From: Chrysoporthe austroafricana
Taxonomy: Eukaryota; Ascomycota; Sordariomycetes; Diaporthales; Cryphonectriaceae
DNA: 64,000 bases
Assembly: GCA_001051155.2 (NCBI GenBank)
Contig: JYIP02000008.1
Coordinates: 1,860,001 to 1,924,000, forward strand
Direction: 5' to 3'
Below the pieces are notes generated by a model, which saw nothing but the letters and a program-made list of their open reading frames with translations, did not search any database and had not been told where the DNA came from. The position numbers were made by a program, and so were the translations under genes. Shown in pieces: positions 12,201 through 24,990 of this stretch; position 1 is the stretch's first letter, and the number at the start of each line of letters is the position of its first letter.

Positions 12201-13075
12201 AAATAGAAAGGACTAATCAGATTATTAAATAATATTTGCGATATTACGTAAATTACGAACAAGATAACTGGGTTAATTTCCTATTTCTAGCGCAATTCGC
12301 ATATAATAGTACGGATATAAGCATAACGAAGAAATTATTATTTTATGCATTTTACGGTTATAATCCGATAGCTTATTACGATAAAATACTAGGAGCAAAT
12401 GCAAAAGCTGCAGAAAAGCGGGTCAAAAAGATTAAGAGGATTTAGGAAGAATTCCAGAAAGAACTAGAATTCGTACGGGAAAGAATAACGAGATATGCCA
12501 ATTCCAGGAAAATTGAAAGACCAATCTTGTAAGAAGGGGATAAGGTCTACCTTATCCGACAGAAAAAATATATCAAAATAATTAAGCCCTTTCACTTATT
12601 GGATTATAAGAAATTCGGATTATTCAGAATCCTAAAAAGAATCTCAAATATTAATTTCGAATTCGCATTACCTTATAAAATGAAAATCTATCCGGTATTT
12701 CACATTTTACTTTTCGAATTAGCATTCAAAATAGCAAAAATAAATAATATAATATAAGCTAGAAATAATAAACCGGAATACGAAATCGAACGAATCTTTA
12801 AATATCGAAGATTAATAAATTATAGAAAATATTTAATTAAATAGAAAGGATACTATTCAAGCAAAAGTAATTAGGAACCAATTAAAAACTTAATTAACGC
12901 AAAATAAGCACTCAAAGCCTATTAGGAAAAACAATTACTAATGCATATAAGCCTTCCTAATAGATAGCCCAACCAAAAAACCCGCTATAATACTAGTATA
13001 ACCAGACCTATAATAATAAGAAAGAATTATCGATTAATTAAGCAGAATTATAAATAGTAGGATATTGCTACTAAT
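9300..13075 (+). pseudogene. pol of chromovirus IV: protease, RT, RNase H, integrase, chromodomain
   Basis: Polyprotein in frame 2, -1 relative to gag. Protease: A-L-L-D-S-G-V-x-G-N-F-I-S at 9,389-9,430, with the catalytic D-S-G intact. RT: a 92-codon open stretch at 10,487-10,765 with T-I-L-D-F-K-E-G-Y-Y-Y-I-R-I, F-R-T-R-Y, F-G-L-T-N-A and Y-F-N-N-I in place of the Y-x-D-D active site. RNase H: D-Y-A-F-G-G (about 11,170) to G-K-A-D-I-F-S-K (about 11,510). Integrase: C-x2-C near 11,810, then 11,945-12,130 ending in S-D-R-N-R-K-F-V-S-N-F. Chromodomain: Y-E-I-E-R-I-F-K-Y to E-P near 12,778-12,880. In-frame TAA/TAG interrupt it throughout. Confidence 0.85.
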
Positions 13076-13127
13076 TAATGCACGATAACAGGATAAAGAG
13101 AACGATTAATCGAAAGGATTTACCAAA

Positions 13128-13649
13128 TTAGCCAGATAAATAGTTAATATTAAAGGGACTGGTTATATTTTCCGACTTACTAATCTCGAAAATACTTAGA
13201 TCTATTATAAACCAATCGATTTCATCCATATTAAACCCAGAGAAGCTTTCAGGAAGCGGCCTTTCGAATACTAACGCCTCAATATTCCGGTTAGCCTTTT
13301 CGGCAGCCAAGCGTTCCGCCTCGGCCTTTTCGGCCTTAATACGTTCCAACTTTTCAATTATATCGAAGCCTCGACGAATGGCGCGAGCTATTTTGGAAGC
13401 TTACAAATAATGCTATAACCGCAAACGCTATACCTTAGCATTCGCAGCTATCGCTTCCTCTTCGGCGCAATCCAATTCGGCTTCTATTTTGGAATGTTGC
13501 AAAGTGATTTTGCGTATTTGCGCGAGAGTTAAACTATACATATCGCAACTCCCCTTTTTCGAACGAACGCATTCGGCGCAGCGAGAAGAATCCTTTTCGG
13601 AAGCCATATATAAGACCTTACGATCCTTACAGGACGAATAAGCAGGCAT
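13128..13649 (-). pseudogene. Antisense ORF of chromovirus IV, Zn2Cys6-like
   Basis: Minus-strand ORF of 174 codons tail-to-tail with pol and just inside the 3' LTR. Two open stretches (13,649-13,428 and 13,349-13,128) share one frame and are separated by a few TAG/TAA. The N-terminus M-P-A-Y-S-S-C has the spacing (C)X2CX6(C)X9CX2CX7C; positions one and three are now Tyr. This is the spacing of fungal GAL4-type binuclear zinc fingers (CX2CX6CX5-12CX2CX6-8C). An acidic, helix-prone part follows (S-K-I-E-A-E-L-D-x-A-E-E-E-A), then R-A-I-R-R-G-F-D and a Glu/Ala/Lys-rich coiled-coil-like segment. It is less mutated than pol. Related ORFs are at 47,676, 49,479 and 51,533. It may be a DNA-binding regulator of the element; transcription is unproven. 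Confidence 0.65.
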
Positions 13650-13827
13650 AACGATATTTCGACAAAAGACAGAAGACTAGAGAGAAAGAGATTGCTCAGT
13701 CTTCTTAGAATAAGATTTAAAGACCTTATTCGATATCTCGATTAGGAAAACATAACAGCATGTATAAGGGATAAAGGAAAAACTTACAGAAGATCGTTAG
13801 AAATAACGATCTATAGGAAGGAAATGA

Positions 13828-14296
13828 TATTATAACTTACTTAATATGCATATTATAATAAGGAAGGAAAGGGATAGCATTCAGGCTACCCGGAACGGAC
13901 CCCTAGGAGCCGAAAGTCCAATACTTTAATGCAGACTTATATATAGAATAGGATTATATAATCCAGGGTTAGGGTTTGGACCGATAGGACCATTATCGGT
14001 CCTTTCGATATTATTCTGGACCGAAGAAATTGGCTTCGACCTTATCGATTCAGGACTAAAGAGCTAGATATATAAGGATATATCCATTACTAGTAAATAG
14101 ACTTAGTATATAGCTTTTCAGTTATTAATCTAAGTATTAGTTAAACTTTACTATTGATAGCTATATTGGCTTATGAATATTACGAGATGCCCGTAAACTT
14201 ATCCTGGGGCTCAAGACTATACTTGGCACTTCTCTTATTAATATAAACCCTTTGACTTTACAGTATTTCTTAGGATTTGCTGCAGCGTTTATAATA
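13828..14296 (+). repeat. 3' LTR of chromovirus IV
   Basis: 469 bp, the same length as the 5' LTR. It starts TATTATAAC after GGAAATGA and ends TTTATAATA, followed by the GTTAG duplication at 14,297-14,301. Confidence 0.85.
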
Positions 14297-14301
14297 GTTA
14301 G

Positions 14302-14541
14302 CATAAATTGATAGGATCGATATTAATCCGGTTAGATCGATAAGATCGATAAGTTCGGTAAAGGAATTTATTAATTTAAACTGAAAAGCTAAATATATAA
14401 GGATAGAATATTTACTAAATAAATTATTATAGCTTTTCAGTTATAAATCTAAATACTATTTGATCTTTATATAGCATTTAAGTAATAGCCGCTTAAAGCT
14501 TATAAATATTGCAATACTTTATTAAACGTATTTCGGTATTC
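14302..14541 (+). repeat. 5' LTR of chromovirus V, middle piece
   Basis: Continues the LTR begun at 6,626. It matches 50,885-51,124, with a GATCGATA-rich cassette at about 14,312-14,352 and the CTGAAAAGCTAAATATATAAGG segment near 14,380. It ends in TATTC (14,537-14,541), the target duplication of the family 1 element. Confidence 0.8.
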
Positions 14542-14748
14542 TAATAGCAAAACCTATAGACGAGGTAAATTCGTAATGGATTCGCTTAGTAAATCTATAG
14601 TAAATCCCTTAGTAAATACGCAATAAATTCACTAGGTAAATGCTATACCCTTACCGGGAGGCCTATATAATGCTTTAATAGGCTTTAGCGTAATTCACTT
14701 TCTTAGAAAAACTATGCTTTATAATATATTTCAATATATTTACTATCA
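14542..14748 (+). repeat. 5' LTR of family 1 element II
   Basis: 207 bp, TAATAGCAAAACC to TACTATCA. It includes GCCTATATAATGC near 14,660, a possible TATA box. Confidence 0.9.
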
Positions 14749-14804
14749 ATTAATAGCTACGCTTTGCATGCTTTTGCTGCGTAATCGGGTTTCGATTATC
14801 GGCT

Positions 14805-14965
14805 TTGTAAAGTAACGGTTCCTATAAGAATATCGGTCCTATAGGATAACGGCTTCTATAAAGGTATCGGCTTTATAAAGTATCGGTTCTTGTAAGAATA
14901 TCGGTCTTATAGGATATCGGCTTCTATAGAGGTAGCATTTCTATAGGAGATATTACAATTATTTA
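14805..14965 (+). repeat. Leader repeats of family 1 element II
   Basis: About two and a half degenerate units built from TATCGGTCCTATAGGATA, CGGCTTCTATAAAG and ATCGGCTTTATAAAG. Adjacent parts are complementary (CCTATAGG, CTTATAAG), so the leader RNA could fold. The same block is at 33,215-33,370 and reversed at 5,885-6,020. Confidence 0.65.
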
Positions 14966-15019
14966 TCGATAATTTATCGCTAATTTATTATAGCAATTAC
15001 CGGCAATAACGTTTTACTA

Positions 15020-18000
15020 CCGCGGCCTATCGATTATATCGAAATCAAGTATCTTGCCCAAATATACAAGTTTATATAAGCCTTGAATAACCCTGAAAGG
15101 AAGGATTGGGTTATATCGGATATTAAGATCTTTCTCGAAATCGCGTACGTTTTCGTTAACTGGAAACTTTTGGCCGATCGATACGAAAAGGCGAAATAGA
15201 ACCTTAAGGAAGCCAATGCATTTTTGCAAAAAGCAAAGGCATAAGTAGTTAAGCAAAGATAGCTTTTACTGCTTAAATGCTAGATTTAAGAGGGAAGAAA
15301 ATCGAATTTCGATAAGAATCTATCCTAGTAGATAGGAAAGAATAATATATTCTGGGAAGATTTTTCCAAATATCGCAAACTTTGATAGCTTGCTAAAGCG
15401 ATAACGGAAAAGGAACGATAATAAGTATTTATGGAAATAAATGAAAGCGAAAATACTTTTCGATCTAATAACCCGGAAAATCCGTTAGAAAAATTGGCTT
15501 AGCAATAATTTATCGAAAATCGAAAGCATTATATGCTTGAATATACTAATACTAATAGCAGAATTAAATATATTTATTTATTACGATATTCGACCGAAAA
15601 TTTAAATTCTAAATTTATTAATAAATCCGGGAATTCTTTAGTTATAGTAAAAAGAACAGATAAAGGCAAAGGAAAATAATAAATTCCAAGAAATAAGCGT
15701 ACTTTTTCCCTTTTAACGGGAACCCAAAATCGGAATGCTTCCAGATAAAGTTCCATTATAGCTATTCCGGCTAACTTTATAAATTTTATAGCAGAAAGCA
15801 TGCTAATGCCTTAATCGGGTTTATCAGATTATTCGTAGCTTTTCAAGGAAAAAGATTATAAAGAAAAAAGACTGGATAAGGGAAAATCGAACGGTCTTAT
15901 TATTATCTTTCAGAAATATTTAACCCTTTCTTTTCTAATTATTGGCCTATTGGACTAATTTTTGCAGTAACCCGAAATAAAAGCAATCTACCAAAACGGC
16001 TTTATTTCGGAAAAAGTAATACGTATTGGGTTTAAGAAAATGTTCCGATTGCAATAAGCTTTCAATATATAAGCGCTTTAATCGGAATTTACTAAAGAAC
16101 CCTTTCCCGTTTCGGCCGCGAAATATTACGCTAACGACGGATATCGCTTTACCAAACTAGCATTTCCTAATATTAGGGAACGTATCCGGCAAATATTTAT
16201 ATTAAGGGCAAGAAATTAATCAAACTAAAGACTATTTTCGAATCCCGAGCCAAATATTGAAATTAATTCTAATTTCCAAGAAAAACTAATCAATAAGCCA
16301 GATAAATTACTGGATTTATCGGATTCTAGCAATAGTAAAAGCAATAATTCTCGAAACCTATTATTTGGCTATAAGCAATCCAAAAATTTCCAAGCTTATC
16401 GACTTGATTTACTTGAATCTATAGCATTGCCCGTTAATATTAATAGGGAATTCAAAGATACGGTTATAGAGCAATTCCGACTTTATAAGAATTGGAACGA
16501 CTATGCTAATTTAATAATCGTATCTATTATAGATAGCAAAATTATTATCTAGAAAAACTTTTAAGCCTTTATAAACTAATATGAAATATATATAACTAGA
16601 AATATAGAATACGCTAAATATTTCAGCTTCTATTTACTTGCTTGCTTAGCTAAAATAGCATATACTTGGTTCTATTTTATATTATCTTTTTAAAAGCGTA
16701 AAGACTTTATCTTGCATAAGTATAATTGGAATTAGTAGAAAAAGTAATTAAGAAGAGATTTCTTTATATTGCGGAAAACCGCAAAGGACTTGCTAAATAT
16801 TTAATAATATTCCAGGAAAGACGTACGAAATAATTGCAATATTCTAGAATTTACCCATTACATTTATCGATTTATTAAGCTAGCCGAATACCCAAATTCG
16901 TATTTAGCTAGAAATATTTGGGATCGGATCGATAAAGAATTAATAGCTAGATATTTCGATAGACCTAATCGAAATAAGGATGCGAGAGATTTCGAAAAAC
17001 GTTTTAAAGCGAAATAAGAGATATAGCATATTCTCGAATCAGATTGCGTAATAAAACTATTTCGTAAACTTGTATAACCGGTACGGAAAATTACGCAATC
17101 GGCTGCCAATCTTCCCAATATTAATATTTATTTCCTAGCCAATATATTCCCAGGACGCTTTAGAGAATTCAAGCCCTAAAAACCTGAATATTTATCTCGC
17201 TTAATAAGGATATTTAATTAGCCAAATCTATTTAAAAGTACTGGATATATCCCGGAATATAAATTCCAAAAGCTTTTACTAGAATAATAGCGAAAGCTAA
17301 TAAACGTTCGGAACTAATTATAGAAGCGGATAGCCAGATAATAAAATATTTCGGGTACGGCTAAGAAGATATTAATTAATATTATAGATAATAGCAAAAG
17401 TTCAATTTCAAAAAACCGAAATATCCAATTGCGCTTTTATTATCGATTCGTACGAAAAAATGCTAAAGGATATTTTGTCCAATTAATTTTAGCAAATTTC
17501 AATATCGATAATGGAAAATTGCAATATAATTTAGATAAAGAGAACGAGCTAGCTCGAGAAGGTTATTTTCCCGTAAATAACGATCTGTTTATAGCGGATA
17601 GCAATAAATACAATAAAAAGACCGAAAACGGCGAAAACTTATGGAAGTAAGAGGATGAATTGGAAGAATAAGCTAATAAGGAAAATGTAATAATCGAAAA
17701 CGATATCTGGATTTTTCGAACCAAAAAGGCAAAACTATCGGTAGACAAAAGCATATTCCATATCAAATACCTTATATAACTATCCAATTAGGTATAAAAT
17801 TTTCCCAAAATCGATATATAGAAAGGAAAAATTTTAGGATATAATATTCCTATACTTACAGTTAAGCCTTATTAGAATAGCAATTATATATATGCAAAAG
17901 CTATAGCTAAAGCATACCCGAATAAGCCGGATATAAAGGTCTGTATCGATATAAGCGCTAGTCGTTATGCTATTGCCGAAAAATTGCTAATATAATTTCC

Positions 18001-18430
18001 TAAAGCGAAAATAAATTGGAATGTAAAGGCTAAGCTTAAAAACGTAAGCTAATTGCTAGCAAAAGGCTAAGCTAAATTCGATTTGTATTTCCAAAGTAAT
18101 AAGCATAGCTACTTATTTATATTTCGTATTCGAATAAAAGCTTGGGTATTGGATCGATTAAAAATAAGTATTTTATTAAGATAAGAATATAATATTCTTT
18201 ACGAACTAAATATTTTAAATTTAGAATCGTTTATACGATTTGGTTATTTTGGTAATGCTATAGCGAAAGTAGAAATATTTGCCCGAATGCTAATACGATC
18301 CTGGCAAGTAAAAGCTGCAATTACTATAATAATGCCGCTTAAATCTTATAAGTTAATTCCTATTAATATTAAGCGAATCCCAAAAACGTAATTTTTCTAT
18401 TCAAGCCGAAATAGAAAAAGTAAATAAATT
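15020..18430 (+). pseudogene. gag-protease of family 1 element II
   Basis: A long coding-like frame (frame 2). The N-terminal part is rich in Lys/Glu and helix-prone (for example N-W-K-L-L-A-D-R-Y-E-K-A-K at about 15,160-15,200). The best-preserved open stretch is 17,429-17,650. A retropepsin-like site is legible at about 17,939-17,990 as V-C-I-D-I-S-A-S-R-Y-A-I-A; D-I-S-A-S corresponds to D-T-G-A-S after RIP-type changes. The usual later hydrophobic-plus-Gly segment follows (I-S-I-L-L near 18,170). Protease is thus fused to gag, not to pol as in family 2. No CCHC knuckle was recognised. The start is uncertain because RIP obscures ATG and stops; the end is approximate. Confidence 0.6.
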
Positions 18431-18439
18431 GCTTAATAA

Positions 18440-21400
18440 GCTATTAAATTAAAGAAGTCCTAATAACGAATTAGGCAGCAACCTTTTTAAAAATCCAGAA
18501 AAACCAATTTTTAAAAATAATCGAATTATTCCAGATAGATTATATAATCCCATTAGCGAATTACGACAATTATTACTATATCGCGCGATAATACTTTTTT
18601 TAATAAACCTAGGATAGGTTATAGCTTTCAGAAAAGCTAAATTTAGACTAACTATTATTCATTAAGTATATTTTCTAACAAATTGCGGAAATTATTGGAA
18701 AATAATTGGAAAAATACTAATTTTCGGATATAGAGATTCCCGAAATAAGAGATTATTTCGAAAACAATAATAAACTGGAAATCCGAAAAGATAAAGCTAT
18801 TAAGGAATCAGAAATTGATTTCGGTATATACGTTTGCAAGCATTTACCGGAATTTCTCTATAAAGTTATAAAATTAGTACGGGTATATATTGGAATTTTC
18901 AAAAATATAAATCCCGTTAATATGCTAATCGATTAATAAATAAAAATCGATTTAATCGAAAAATAGCAGAATTAAAAAGTAGGATAAAAGCTATATTACT
19001 TAAATAAGGAAAACCAGGAAATAATTAACAAAATTTTGGATAAATTATATTAATAAAGTCAAGCTAAATAAGTTATAAGTATAATGCTATTCGGTTTATT
19101 AATTTTTATAATTTGGAAGAATATAAATGGCTAGAAGAAAAGATATATAATAATTGATTTATGCATTTTGAATAAAGTTTTAATTCCCGATATTTACCTT
19201 TTGCTATTATAGCAAAAAGTTATTAAATAGCTAAGAAGAAAAATATATATTATAATAGTAAATATATAGCAATTTTTCTATTAATTCTTAATATATCCAG
19301 ATTATAAAAACCGATTTACTATTATTAATTATTATAATTAAAAAAGAATAAAAGTTTTATTTATAAGATTTCGAAATTTACTATTTTATATCCAGCATTT
19401 TATAAATTAATTCTTACAATTATATTACAAGTTTGCTTCCGCTTTTATAAATAATATTATTATCTATTTAATTATAGAATAAGATTACTTGCGATATTTA
19501 TAAATTATCTTCTTGCTATTTTTACGCAAAAATATTTCATTAGCTGGATTTAAGTCATTTCTTGAATATCTTTCAATCCAGATCTTAGGATTCAAAATGG
19601 ACGGATTCGGAATTTCCAATACGGAATACCGAATACAAGCTATTCGCGATTTGGAATTCCCTAAAATATTCCAGTAACTGGAAAGGTTTATTGGATTTAT
19701 AGAATACTTATACTATTTAATTCCTAAATACAATTATAAAATCAATCCATTTTAGAGAAAGAAAATTAAGATATTAAACGAAGCTTGCTAATCGAATTAT
19801 TTATTTTCAAATATAAAATGGCAAAACTATACTATGCAAGCTACTTTCGACTTAATATCAGACGAAATTAATAGTTTTTACGATCTCAAAATAGCTTTGG
19901 AAGCTAAAAATGTTTTATTTTACTATATCCTAAATAAATCTCTTTTTATCCAGCTAAATATATTTAAGGAAATAAAATTCTCAAGCATTATTTTCCAATT
20001 AGCAAATGATTATATATGGAACGGAATATCGTTAATAGCAAGCATAGCCGTATAATCAATCCTTTATTTAAGCAAGACGATTAACGAAACAAAACGAAAG
20101 TACTGGCTTATAGAGCTAGAAATAGCTTATTTAATATAGCTAATACGAAAACTGCGAACGATAATAAGATCGAACCGAGCCAAGCCAGTTTATATCTTTA
20201 CCGATTATATAATAATAGTTGGCATTATTTATTCGTTATCCATAAATATAGTAAACAAGATTAAAGCAAATATATAGCTAATTTTCGTTTCGGAATATTT
20301 AAGCCAATTCGACTTAAAAGCATATTATATACCGGGAAAGTCGAATATTCTCGCAAATGCTATATCAAGATTACTATTTACCCAGAAACTTGTTAACGAT
20401 AAGGGCATTCTAGATAAGATATAAGAAAACAAACTTATCCAGGTTTTCAGTAAAATATCTATAAATAGCGAAATGAAAAGGCGTATTAAGAAAGAATACG
20501 AAAAATACCCTTTATAGTTTAAAATAATCGAATAATTGAAAAACCTAAATAAAGTTATTCGATTACTTTTCATATTAAATTATAATAGCTTACTATTTCT
20601 TAAGGATTATTATAGGAAATAATAACTATATATCCCGAATAAAATAGCATTGGATTTTATTAAGGAAGCTTATAATAGAAAATACTATTTCAATATAAAT
20701 TGCATATAATACGACTTAACAAATTAATTTATTATCAAATACTGCTATGCTAAAATATATAATTATATATTGATATATCGAGCTTATAATAAGAATAAAA
20801 ACGACTTATAATAACCTTTAAAAGAAATGCAGCTTATATTATCTCTATTAATCCCATTCTATATTATTATTATAGACTTTATTATAAGACTACCGATAAT
20901 ACTATTTACAAATATTATATAGGCTCTGGCTAAAATGCTATTCTTGGATGCATTTCTTACGATTACGGATAAGTATTCCAAAATTACGATTATTATATTA
21001 AGCAATGCAATATATATTGCAGCAAATTGGGCAACTCTTATTTTACGGATATTTTATATTATTAGCTAAGGAATACTCAAAAAGATTATTTCAGATAGAA
21101 ATTCGAAATTCCTATCGGAATTCTGGAAATATTTATAGGAAATTATCGGAACGAAACTTACTTACTTTACTGTTTCGCATTTGCAAACGGACAGGCAATC
21201 TGAAATAAAGAACCGAATAGTTAAAATAGCAATTCGGCATTTTATAACCGCTTACCTTAATACAGAATAGACCGAAATAATACCAGTATTATAGTTTAAC
21301 CTGAATAATGCATATAACCGAATTACAAAATATTTAGCTAGCTAAATGCTATTCGGATTCAACTTATTATTGGGCTAATAAATAAAGGATATAATACTTT

Positions 21401-22116
21401 TAGCAAAGGAAATCTTTTAGGAAAAAGCTTAATTTTTTATTGCCGAAACGCAAATAATAGCCAAATTGCAATATAATAAGCATTACTGCTAAATAGTTTT
21501 CGAATTAAATAATTGGGTATATATTCGTTTAGGCTACGGGTATTTATTGCCAAGTAACCTATTTCTGAAATTTTCATAATAAAGGATAGGACTTTTCCAG
21601 ATTATTCGAAAGATAAGGAATTTAGCGTATAAATTGAAATTAGCTTCTTATATAAATATTTATCTAATAATTTCAGTAATATAATTAATACTTGCAAACC
21701 TTTTTAAAATAGACTTTTATAAACGTAACCTTATATACTAGGATTTAATAAATATATTAAAAGATCCGGATATCGAGAAATACTTGGAAAACTATTAATA
21801 TTACGAACTGGAAAAGATAATTAGCTGCTATAAGCGAAAGTATAGATATAATCCGCACAAAATTAAATACTTGGTAAAATGGATGAATTACTTTAGCTAT
21901 TATAATATATGGATGCCTCGTAATGCTTTGAATACGGACGAAATAATACGTAATTTCGAATAGAAATGCGAAATTATAGCCGAATTGCAGGAAGGAATAA
22001 AGCGAGGGCGGCTATTAGCGGAAGAAGTTTCTGAATCGGGAGATATTATTATAATTGCCTTACGAAAACGAAATAAGCCAAAACGCGACTTACGAATAGA
22101 AAGTATACTGGAATAA
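18440..22116 (+). pseudogene. pol of family 1 element II: RT, RNase H, integrase, chromodomain
   Basis: Frame 1, that is -1 relative to gag-protease. The RT connection region reads G-F-K-M-D-G-F-G-I-S-N-T-E-Y at about 19,585-19,635. An open stretch at 19,834-20,055 covers the following segment. RNase H ends in S-Q-F-D-L-K-A-Y-Y-I-P-G-K-S-N-I-L-A-N-A at 20,302-20,360. Integrase has I-T-D-K-Y-S-K near 20,955 and S-D-R-N-S-K-F-L-S-E-F-W near 21,091-21,125. The chromodomain Y-L-V-K-W-M-N-Y-F-S-Y-Y-N-I-W lies at 21,868-21,912, ending in I-I-R-N-F-E. TAA ends the frame at 22,114-22,116. Internal TAA/TAG are frequent. The RT active-site motif was not resolved with confidence. Confidence 0.7.
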
Positions 22117-22559
22117 GCTAATCCATTTATTCTAAAAAACCGAAAGAATTTACGATATAATAAGCGCGCGTTAGGGTAAAAGCGATTGCTGAATAAGGCA
22201 AATGAATTTCTAGCAAATGCAAAAGGCTATTATTTTATAAACCGTTAGTAAATTTACTTTATTTTCCTTTTCCTATTAGCGCGCTTACGATTACTATTCC
22301 TATCTACTTATTATAGCTAGCTGTATTGCCCTATTATTACTATTTTTTATTATACTTTTGAATACTGTTTTTGGGCATTAAGCTAGCATTATTATTAATT
22401 TCGCTTTATTTTGCCAAGCTTCCGTAAACTTGCAAAGACTGTATTAATAAGGCTATTAATATTACTAAAATCAAAATATATTATGCGATTATCAAATCGT
22501 ATCTTTCCGTAAATGCTTTATTATAGGATTAAGACTGATAAAAAACGGTATATTTAGCT

Positions 22560-24689
22560 ATGCTTAACTTTTATATAATGCTATACCCTATATCCCAAGA
22601 AAAACCTTCCAAAGTTTGCCGAAAAAGTAAGATTATACAATATGCTAAATATATCTATAAAGTATCGCTTAAGGACCGCTTTTCCCTGGAAAGATATCGG
22701 TAGGCTATATATTTGTATAGTAGCGAAAGCCGTTTCTATTATAATACTTATATAACGAAAAACTACTTAAGCGATTTCTTTCGCTGCCAAGAAGCTTATA
22801 TAATAGCCTTTTATCGGGCGCTAATTAGTAAAGGTTATACCGATATAATAAACCGAGAAGTTGAATATAATATTTATATCCCCAATACCGAATTAAGCAG
22901 CGGCGATATTAATCGGCCGTTAATTATTAAAGAAGCCCAGGAGCTTATTTTATAGTACTTTATGCTATCGTAAATCGATTGCTCTAGCCCTATTTACGAA
23001 AGATAAGAGCTTTATCCAAATACTCTTACCAGCGCGGATGCTATTACGAATAAGGATACAAATAACAGACTAACGGATAATTCTATTAAAGGAATATCGC
23101 TTAAATTTACCCTGAATTTACTTACCGTTCGTAATCCTATCCTTGCCCTATATACCCTATTAATAGCTTATTATATCCTATTTCCTATTATAATATCGAA
23201 AGATAATCGCTTACGAAATAGGCATAGCCGTTATATTAAGGATAAAGCTAAACAGATAATATTAAGCAATCGCAGCAACTTTACTAAAAAGGAAGTAAAT
23301 ACTATACGTTACGCAGCTAATATAGCAGAAGTTATTATAATTTACGAATATAGTCGTAATATAGCCTTTGCTGCTTAGAAGAAAACAGCTAAGAATATTA
23401 AGCTAATTTTAGCCAAACTTAAAGTTCCCGAACCTATTATGCTAGTTATTAATCTAAGCCTATTTGCTATAATAAAGCGAAATTTTATAATGCTAGCCAA
23501 ATGCTATCGAATTATAAACAATACTATTAACTTAATCGAAAACAGTTTATCGAATATAGCTAGTCTATTAGCTATATCAAATAGGGCTTCCCGAGCTAAT
23601 ATCAGTAGCATTCTGCCCTTATAAGCTACGCCTTGCGCTATTCCTGCTTTATTTATCAAATATAACCCCAAATCCAAGGCTATTAAAGCCGAAATCGCAA
23701 TATATTACCGTACGCTAGCCTTTTATATATCTAAAGAATATATATGCTATGATTTCATTTGGGGAAGCAATCTCAGCATTAACCGTCCTTATATTGCTAA
23801 CGGCTTTGCTATTCATAATAATATTAAGTTCGGCATTATCGGAATCTACGATAATCGCATCCAGTACTTCTTCTCTTTTACTATAAGAGAATATATATAC
23901 GAGTTCATTACTTGGTTCCGCGATTTTAATCTTATTGTCTTATTTAATCGGTCAGGCTTATATTTCATTATGAACCAAATCTTCCGTTTCGAATACGATT
24001 TCAAGGCCGTTAAGATCGTTTTCATTAAAGATAATATGGATTACGATTTCAATGCTACTTTTCAGAAATAGGCTAACGAAAATAAGGATTATTTTAGCGC
24101 TGCCCGGTCTTTGCAATGCCAAAATCGTATAATAAGTTTCAAATCCTATATCCAAGCGCATAGGCTAGTCAAAACCTTGCAGCTTGATATCCATAACTAT
24201 ACCGACTTTTGCAATTATATCGGAAAGGAAAAACTATTTGCTATATTCTCTCGTAACTTATTAAACTTTAAAGCTATTATTAAAGCCTAAGAAATTATTC
24301 CTAATTAGTAAATATAGCTATTATTTATTGATATAATATTATTAGCAATATATAGTATTGCTTTTTTCCAATAATTTATAGATTTAGCTACTTATATTGA
24401 GAACTGGCTATAATATCGCTATATAATAACTATATACGGCTATCGGCTTTGCATGCTAATATATCCTATTGTAATTTCATTTCATATTCATTACTATTAT
24501 ATTCATTTAATACTCTATTATCTGAAGGCTATATTTTCCATTAATATTTATAAGCAATTTTGGTCTTTAGTTATATCTATACTAAATATTTCGGCAATAA
24601 ATATAATTAAGCATTACCGAGATATACCTGAATATCGGCTAGCCTTATTATATATAAGTACTATATATATCTATCCATTCTAAGTATAA
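22560..24689 (+). pseudogene. Third sense ORF of family 1 element II, 710 codons
   Basis: Frame 0, ATG at 22,560, stop TAA at 24,687-24,689 (an earlier TAA at 24,681 is CAG/CCC-derived, judging from copy III). 2,130 bp, exactly as in copies I and III. Open stretches at 22,713-22,955, 23,439-23,624 and 24,453-24,683 all lie in this frame. Legible conserved segments include N-Y-L-S-D-F-F-R-C-Q-E near 22,765, L-F-I-K-Y-N-P-K-S-K-A-I-K-A-E near 23,655, and Y-T-D-F-C-N-Y-I-G-K-E-K-L-F near 24,200. I do not recognise the family. Its position after integrase resembles env or other accessory ORFs of gypsy elements. Confidence 0.6.
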
Positions 24690-24990
24690 ACCGATTGTAA
24701 TAAAAGATTAATTCTAAGCTTCTAGTATAAGCAGGTTTTCTTTTAATTCCCAGTATAGGCATATTTGTTATTCAAGTCTTTAGCATAAGTACGTTTACTT
24801 ATTAGGACTCTAGTACGAATCGGCTTTATAAAACGATTGTTATTTCCTATATAATCTCTTTTATCTAATAATACCGTTATGCTTTTCTTTGCCATATAAC
24901 CCAAAGTCTTATTATATCGTACTATTGCTACCCAAGATATCTCTAACGGTTAGCTTCCTTTATAAACAAAAGTTATAAAGGGCCGGCAAT

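Larger units (their letters stand above)
6753..14296 (+). mobile_element. Family 2 chromovirus IV, full length, RIP-mutated
   Basis: 7,544 bp with 469-bp LTRs (6,753-7,221 and 13,828-14,296) and GTTAG on both sides. The order gag, protease, RT, RNase H, integrase, chromodomain is that of a chromovirus. A minus-strand ORF lies between the end of pol and the 3' LTR. The GGAAGGAAATGA stretch just before the 3' LTR is the likely polypurine primer. It is the least damaged copy of family 2 in the window and is inserted in the 5' LTR of V. Confidence 0.9.
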
